Below, in pieces: positions 7,189 through 10,831 of a stretch of DNA of 10,831 nt. The stretch comes from Ruminococcaceae bacterium UBA6392 (lineage in GTDB: Bacteria > Bacillota > Clostridia > Oscillospirales > Acutalibacteraceae): the NCBI GenBank assembly GCA_002438685.1, contig DJQG01000103.1:1082-11912 (forward strand), in the 5' to 3' direction. Within the stretch, counting starts at the first letter, position 1. Each line of letters begins with the position of its first letter. The translations under genes were made by a program, and so were the position numbers. The notes below the pieces were generated by a model. The model ran no database searches and was not told the origin of the DNA. It was given only the letters and a program-made list of their open reading frames with translations.

Positions 7189-7212
7189 GCGCCCGCAGAA
7201 ATCTGCGGGCGC
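7189..7212 (+). terminator. GC-rich hairpin after the transporter operon, no T-run
   Basis: A perfect 10-bp stem, GCGCCCGCAG (7189-7198) with CTGCGGGCGC (7203-7212), closes an AAAT loop. It begins 9 nt after the zinc-ribbon stop. The stem is terminator-like, but the following bases (ACTAAAATTG) are not a T-run, so it may be a weak terminator or an RNA-stabilising 3' structure that lets some transcription into the next cassette. Confidence 0.55.
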
Positions 7213-7219
7213 ACTAAAA

Positions 7220-7261
7220 TTGCGCAAATGCCGCAACAAAATTTGCCAAAACTGTGGCAAA
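7220..7261. promoter_or_regulatory. Operator-like inverted repeats before the DHS-like cassette
   Basis: TTTGCCA (7242-7248) and TGGCAAA (7255-7261) are perfect 7-bp inverted arms with a 6-bp spacer. Just upstream, TTGCGCAA (7220-7227) is a perfect palindrome, and GCAAAT (7224-7229) with ATTTGC (7241-7246) are further inverted arms. The right arm covers the putative -35, the position expected for a repressor. The regulator cannot be named. Confidence 0.5.
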
Positions 7262-7283
7262 AGTCACGGTGATGTGATAAAAT
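7255..7283 (+). promoter_or_regulatory. Putative extended -10 promoter of the cassette
   Basis: TAAAAT (7278-7283, 5 of 6) has an upstream TG one base away (7275-7276), making an extended -10. At 17-bp spacing the -35 would be TGGCAA (7255-7260), only 3 of 6. Transcription would start near 7290, and AAGGAGAGG (7303-7311) precedes the ATG at 7317. Confidence 0.5.
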
Positions 7284-7316
7284 TCGATAAGAATAAAGAT
7301 TCAAGGAGAGGGTTTT

Positions 7317-8282
7317 ATGCTTCGCAGACAGATGCAGCTTGATTTTTCCGGAATAAAGACATATTCAGCCGAGGATCGCCACAATCTCGTCACCATAGAC
7401 AACATGATGACGCCCGGCGTCACCCCGCACGAGGAATACACACACGAGGGCTTTGACGAGCTAATTGAGAGGATAGTCAAGGCGCGAAAGAACGGACATC
7501 CCGTCATATGGAGCATGGGCGCGCACGTTGTCAAAAACCGCCTTTCCCGCTATGTCATAGAGCTGATGAAAATGGGCGTTATCACGCACATTGCCGCAAA
7601 CGGCGCGACGAGCATACACGACTTCGAGCTCGCGTATCTCGGCGGCACCTCCGAGGATGTGCCGACAGCTATCGAGGACGGTTCATTCGGAATGTGGGAG
7701 CAGACGGGCGCATGGATGAACGAGGCTATTCAGCGCGGCGCAAAGCTCAACATCGGCTACGGCGAGGCGCTCGGCGAATATATCGACATGCACCCCGAGA
7801 AGTTCCCGAACCGCGAGGACTGCATACTCTGGAACGCATATAAACTGGACATTCCCGCGACATATCACATAGCGCTCGGCACGGATATTATCCACCAGCA
7901 CCCCACCTGCGACATGGAGGCTATCGGCAAATGCTCGGGCATTGATTTCAAAAAGATGGCTTACAGCGTGTCGCAGCTTGACGGCGGCGTTTTTCTGAAT
8001 TTCGGCTCTGCCGTCATCGGTCCCGAGGTGTTCCTCAAAACTCTTTCAATAGCGCGCAACCTCGGCTATCCCACTTTCAACATAACTACGGCGAACTTCG
8101 ACCTCGTGCGCCTGGGCAACTTCCGCTGCAAGATAGGCTACGAGGATCCGAACTATTATTACCGCCCCCGCAAGAATATAGTCAACCGCCCGACCTGCCG
8201 CGGCGGCATGGGCTGGCACTTTGAGGGTGACCACCAGATAACCATACCCACGCTCTACGACAAGCTCAAAGAGCAGCTTTGA
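7317..8282 (+). CDS. Deoxyhypusine synthase-like NAD-fold protein, atypical
   Basis: A 321-residue soluble protein that I place in the deoxyhypusine synthase (DHS)/homospermidine synthase fold by hand comparison with the human enzyme. Matching stretches are the strand-helix segment ending AANGATSIHDFE (93-104, human VTTAGGVEEDL), the LWNAYKLDIP segment (171-180, human YYWAQKNHIP), LGTDIIHQHP (187-196), the Gly-rich GGVFLNFGSAVIG (223-235, human ILGGGVVKHH) and the C-terminal W300 region. DHS uses NAD to transfer aminobutyl from spermidine to a lysine of eIF5A. Bacteria lack eIF5A as such, and here the residue matching catalytic Lys329 (two after Trp327) is Phe302, so the canonical reaction is unlikely. 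It is the first gene of a three-gene cassette with a sugar kinase and a HAD enzyme, starting 13 nt before the kinase. The real substrate is unknown. Family placement is moderately sure; function is not assigned. Confidence 0.88.
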   Translation: MLRRQMQLDFSGIKTYSAEDRHNLVTIDNMMTPGVTPHEEYTHEGFDELIERIVKARKNGHPVIWSMGAHVVKNRLSRYVIELMKMGVITHIAANGATSIHDFELAYLGGTSEDVPTAIEDGSFGMWEQTGAWMNEAIQRGAKLNIGYGEALGEYIDMHPEKFPNREDCILWNAYKLDIPATYHIALGTDIIHQHPTCDMEAIGKCSGIDFKKMAYSVSQLDGGVFLNFGSAVIGPEVFLKTLSIARNLGYPTFNITTANFDLVRLGNFRCKIGYEDPNYYYRPRKNIVNRPTCRGGMGWHFEGDHQITIPTLYDKLKEQL

Positions 8283-8295
8283 TTTGAGGTAAGAT

Positions 8296-9303
8296 ATGCT
8301 TTCAAAAGAACAGGTCAAAAAAATATGCGCAGGCATAAAAAATGCGCGCATAGGCATAATCGGCGACTTCTGCGTTGACATCTACTGGCACGCGGACATG
8401 ACAAAATCCGAGCTCTCGCGCGAGACTCCGCACTATCCCCTGCCGATAGTCGGCGAGAGGGTCTATCTCGGCGCGGGCGGAAATGTTGCGTCGAACCTTG
8501 CGGCGCTCTCCCCAAAAGAGCTTATTCCGATATCCCTTATCGGCGGCGATTGGCGCGGCATGCTCATGGAAGATATATTCGAAAAGAGCGGCATGAACAG
8601 GGATTTTGTCATCAAAGTACCCGACCGCTTCACCAACGCCTACTGCAAGCCGATGCGAAAAGGCATATCGGAGCTTGAATATGAAGATCCGCGTCTCGAC
8701 TTCGACAACTACGAGCCGATATCAAAAGAGACCGAGGACAGGGTGATCGAAAATCTCAGAAAAATCGCCGGAAATATCGACGTGCTGTGCGTTGCGGATC
8801 AGTTCAGATTCGGCATAATCACCAAGCGCGTGCGCGATGAGATAATCGCTCTTGCAAAATCGGGGCTCACCGTCATTGCGGACAGCCGATACAACATCGG
8901 CGAATACACCGACTGCATTTTGAAGCCCAACGAAGTCGAGTGTTGGTGCGCGGTATATAATAACGAGGGCTACATAAACGCGGGATACAATGAATTCATC
9001 GAAGCGGCGAAGCTGCTTGCGAAAAAGAACCGCTCGACCGTGTTCTGCACGCTCGGAAAGCGCGGTTCGATAGTCACCGACGGCGACAGGACGGAGAAAG
9101 CCGACGCGGTGCTGTTCGACGGCGAAGTTGACATCTGCGGCGCGGGCGACACTTCGCTCTCCGCATTTTCCGCGGCGATCGCCGCAAAGACCGAGCTCAA
9201 AACAGCGGCTCAGTTCGCGGGGCTCGCGTCCGGCGTTACGGTCAGAAAAATCGGCGTCACGGGCACGGCATCTCCCGAAGAAATCGAGGCGCTCGCGCAG
9301 TAA
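8296..9303 (+). CDS. PfkB-family sugar kinase, RfaE1/HldE kinase-domain-like
   Basis: A 335-residue cytoplasmic ribokinase/PfkB-family kinase, transferring phosphate from ATP to a sugar or sugar phosphate. The N-terminus IGIIGDFCVDIYW (19-31) and GAGGNVASNLA (59-69) resemble the RfaE1/HldE heptose kinase domain more than ribokinase. The second PfkB signature is clear at 279-291 (DICGAGDTSLSAF), with Asp285 as catalytic base. KPNEVE (210-215) and TLGKRGS (252-258) complete the ATP-side motifs. The length fits a kinase domain alone; no nucleotidyltransferase domain is fused and none is encoded nearby. The ATG at 8296 follows GAGGTAAG and lies 13 nt after the DHS-like stop. If it acts on a heptose phosphate, partner isomerase and nucleotidyltransferase would have to be elsewhere; another sugar is equally possible. 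Confidence 0.92.
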   Translation: MLSKEQVKKICAGIKNARIGIIGDFCVDIYWHADMTKSELSRETPHYPLPIVGERVYLGAGGNVASNLAALSPKELIPISLIGGDWRGMLMEDIFEKSGMNRDFVIKVPDRFTNAYCKPMRKGISELEYEDPRLDFDNYEPISKETEDRVIENLRKIAGNIDVLCVADQFRFGIITKRVRDEIIALAKSGLTVIADSRYNIGEYTDCILKPNEVECWCAVYNNEGYINAGYNEFIEAAKLLAKKNRSTVFCTLGKRGSIVTDGDRTEKADAVLFDGEVDICGAGDTSLSAFSAAIAAKTELKTAAQFAGLASGVTVRKIGVTGTASPEEIEALAQ

Positions 9304-9328
9304 AAAAATAAAATCAAGAGGCACAAGA

Positions 9329-10138
9329 ATGAGTTTTTCAATTGAAACGATAAAAGAATACAGTGGCAAAGGCTTCAAATGTGCGCTGTTTGATTTTGAC
9401 GGCACGATAAGCCTCATACGCGAGGGCTGGCAGAAGGTGATGATTCCGTACTTTTGCGAGGTCATCGAAGCTCTCGGCACGAATGAGAGCAAAGACGCAA
9501 TATGCGAAGAGGTCACGGAATTCGTTGACCGACTGACCGGCAAGCAGACGATATTCCAGTGCATCGCGCTTGACGAGGCAGTAGTTCGCCGCGGCGGAGA
9601 GCACGCTGACCCGGGTGAATACAAAAAAGAGTATCTGCGCAGGCTCGAAACGCGGATAGCCGACAGAAAAAAGGGGCTCGAAAGCGGCAGTCTCTCCCCC
9701 GATGATCTCGCTGTAAAAGGGTCTGTTGAATTCATAAAGGCACTGAGGAACGCCGGGATAAGATGCTTCCTCGCGAGCGGCACGGACGAAGAGGATGTCA
9801 TATATGAGGCGTCCTTAATCGGAGTCAAAGATCTCTTCGACGGCGGCATTCACGGCGCGAAGGACGCGCTGCTCGACTGCTCGAAAGAGGCGGTTATAAA
9901 GAACATGATCGAAGAGCAGAAGCTCGACCCGGAGGAGCTTGTCACTTTCGGCGACGGCTTTGTTGAGATAGAGCTCACGGCGAAGCTCGGCGGCTATTCT
10001 GTCGGCGTGGCGACAAACGAAAAGACAGGTGACGGAATAGACGAAAAGAAGCGGACAAGGCTCATTTCGGCGGGCGCCGATATGATAATCCCGCACTTTG
10101 AGGACACCGAAGCGATACTAAAGGCACTGCATATATAA
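9329..10138 (+). CDS. HAD-superfamily hydrolase (phosphatase-like)
   Basis: A 269-residue cytoplasmic HAD enzyme and the last gene of the cassette. Motif I is DFDGT (22-26; nucleophile Asp22, acid/base Asp24), motif II ASGT (149-152; Ser150), motif III a lysine near KEAVIK (186-191), and motif IV FGDGFVEIE (207-215; Asp209). A helical cap of about 100 residues lies between motifs I and II, as in type C1 (phosphoglycolate phosphatase-like) HADs. The start is the ATG at 9329 with AAGAGG 7 nt upstream; the frame is open further left, but that part overlaps the kinase gene and is Arg/Ser-rich shadow sequence. The gap after the kinase is 25 nt. The likely role is dephosphorylating the product of the kinase branch, by analogy with kinase plus HAD pairs such as HldE/GmhB. 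A phosphomutase is less likely but not excluded. Confidence 0.92.
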   Translation: MSFSIETIKEYSGKGFKCALFDFDGTISLIREGWQKVMIPYFCEVIEALGTNESKDAICEEVTEFVDRLTGKQTIFQCIALDEAVVRRGGEHADPGEYKKEYLRRLETRIADRKKGLESGSLSPDDLAVKGSVEFIKALRNAGIRCFLASGTDEEDVIYEASLIGVKDLFDGGIHGAKDALLDCSKEAVIKNMIEEQKLDPEELVTFGDGFVEIELTAKLGGYSVGVATNEKTGDGIDEKKRTRLISAGADMIIPHFEDTEAILKALHI

Positions 10139-10144
10139 ACACAC

Positions 10145-10192
10145 AAAAAAACAGGCGTTCTGCGGCAAAACCGTAAAACGCCTGTTTTTTTA
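10145..10192. terminator. Bidirectional intrinsic terminator
   Basis: A 9-bp stem ACAGGCGTT (10151-10159) pairs with AACGCCTGT (10177-10185), flanked by an A-run (10145-10150) on the left and a T-run (10186-10191) on the right. The loop holds a smaller hairpin (TGCGG with CCGTA). It ends the plus-strand cassette and the converging minus-strand lipoprotein operon, whose TAA stop lies inside the T-run. Confidence 0.9.
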
Positions 10193-10678
10193 TAATTCTA
10201 TCCAATCCTTTGTGTCGTTGTCGTACTCATACAGCACCTTGTTCTGCTCATCGTATGCAAGCAGGACATCATCGCTGCCTTCAAAAGTTATTTTATAGGT
10301 CTTGCACTTGACTCCGTTCACGATCGCGGTCTTGCCCGTTGATGAAAATCCGTCGCCCAAATCGGCATATGCGCGGAATTTCGGAACCCCGAGCATTCTT
10401 ATCGCATCAAAATCGACCTGAAATTCTGTAGTCTTTGATGCGGTATTTGAAGAACCGGAAGCCCGGCGTGTCGTTTCCGCGCCGCGTGCGGAGGTCGCCT
10501 TTGTTGTCTCCGCCTGCGTTGTCGGCTCGGTGGTCGGCTCCGTCGTTTGCTCCTCGGTTGTCATTTCGGGGGCAGTCGTCGTTTCCGACTCGCGCGCCAC
10601 TTTAGTGCACCCGGCAAGAGAGATCGCCGCAAGAAGCAGGGTCAAGGCGGACATGATAATTTTTCTGTTTGATTCCAT
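10190..10678 (-). CDS. Small lipoprotein with Thr-rich spacer
   Basis: A 162-residue exported lipoprotein. It has an N-terminal charged and hydrophobic signal (1-20) and a lipobox LAGC (21-24), with Cys24 the lipid-modified residue. Residues about 31-75 are a low-complexity Thr/Glu/Ala spacer (TTEPTTEPTTQ), typical of wall-spanning linkers in clostridial surface proteins. A compact domain (about 85-162), beginning FQVDFDAIRMLG and ending NDTKDWIEL, has an alternating hydrophobic pattern suggesting beta strands; I do not recognise it. GGAG lies 10 nt before the ATG at 10678, 25 nt after the stop of an upstream ABC ATPase gene, so they probably share a transcript. It could be an accessory of that transporter, but it is too small for a substrate-binding protein. 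Confidence 0.88.
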   Translation of the reverse strand: MESNRKIIMSALTLLLAAISLAGCTKVARESETTTAPEMTTEEQTTEPTTEPTTQAETTKATSARGAETTRRASGSSNTASKTTEFQVDFDAIRMLGVPKFRAYADLGDGFSSTGKTAIVNGVKCKTYKITFEGSDDVLLAYDEQNKVLYEYDNDTKDWIEL

Positions 10679-10703
10679 TATTTTTCAGCTCCGTGAGTAT
10701 ATT

Positions 10704-10831
10704 TCAGACGGTTTCGCGCCGCTTTATCCGCGCGCCGTCAAATTCATAAACCTCGTCGCAGAGGGTCGAGATATCGCCCTCGTTGTGCAAGACTATGAGT
10801 ATGGTTTTCCCGCTCGCTTTAAAGCTCAGGA
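10704..10831 (-). CDS. ABC transporter ATP-binding protein, C-terminal end (partial)
   Basis: The minus strand is open from the window edge to a TGA at 10704-10706 and encodes the last 41 residues of a protein. The stretch GKTILIVLHNEGDISTLCDE matches the end of ABC ATPases: a beta strand, then the H-loop histidine (in VLHNE), then the helix and a final strand EVYEFDGARI. The expected pattern is ILIVTHD followed by ADRVYELKDG. The Walker and signature motifs lie outside the window, so transporter type (import, export or FtsE-like) is unknown. It is followed 25 nt later by the lipoprotein gene in the same direction. Confidence 0.75.
   Translation of the reverse strand, partial: LSFKASGKTILIVLHNEGDISTLCDEVYEFDGARIKRRETV

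Noticed and set aside
9128..9328. Longer N-terminus for the HAD protein
   Set aside because: Arg/Ser-rich sequence overlapping the kinase C-terminus, including its GAGD motif; the ATG at 9329 has a suitable ribosome site.
8722..9849. Minus-strand open frame of 375 codons over the kinase and HAD genes
   Set aside because: It is long because of GC-rich codon bias on the sense strand. The sense frames carry PfkB and HAD motifs and good ribosome sites; the minus frame shows none and spans two genes.

Overview
The window looks like chromosome from a polysaccharide-using, anaerobic gut or rumen Firmicute of the clostridial type (Oscillospiraceae/Lachnospiraceae-like). This is an inference. It rests on strong AGGAGG-type ribosome sites, one TTG start, intrinsic terminators with long T-runs, single-span membrane-anchored hydrolases, a Thr-rich spacer on a lipoprotein, and the GH43/esterase/GPH-transporter gene content. 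No species can be named from this sequence.

Layout from left to right: (1) 1-165 holds two copies of a 27-bp sequence 79 bp apart, then an intrinsic terminator. (2) 166-4162 is a four-gene operon on the minus strand. In transcription order it encodes a cytoplasmic GH43-type glycosidase, a membrane-anchored SGNH/GDSL esterase, and two related membrane-anchored alpha/beta hydrolases. Genes are 3-12 nt apart or overlap their ribosome sites. (3) 4163-4491 is a divergent intergenic region with one plausible promoter on each strand. (4) 4492-7180 is a plus-strand operon: another membrane-anchored alpha/beta hydrolase, a GPH-family sugar:cation symporter starting at TTG, and an 80-residue zinc-ribbon protein. 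(5) 7181-7316 has a GC-rich hairpin and a promoter with an inverted repeat over its -35 region. (6) 7317-10138 is a three-gene cassette: a deoxyhypusine-synthase-like protein, a PfkB/RfaE1-like sugar kinase and a HAD hydrolase, closed by a bidirectional terminator. (7) 10190-10831, minus strand, has a small lipoprotein gene preceded by the 3' end of an ABC-transporter ATPase gene.

How the genes may work together: parts 2 and 4 read as one divergent carbohydrate-use locus. Surface esterases would trim acylated plant oligosaccharides, the GPH symporter would import them, and the cytoplasmic GH43 enzyme would remove pentose side chains. This is inferred from family and synteny. The substrate (xylan, arabinoxylan or other) cannot be fixed from sequence.

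The best candidate for something undescribed is the 7317-10138 cassette. It has its own promoter, operator-like repeat and terminator, and combines an NAD-fold DHS-like protein lacking the catalytic lysine with a heptokinase-like kinase and a HAD enzyme. The minus-strand operon is visibly AT-richer (35-37% GC in two 60-base samples counted by hand) than the right side (53-65% in three samples), with the change near the divergent intergenic region.
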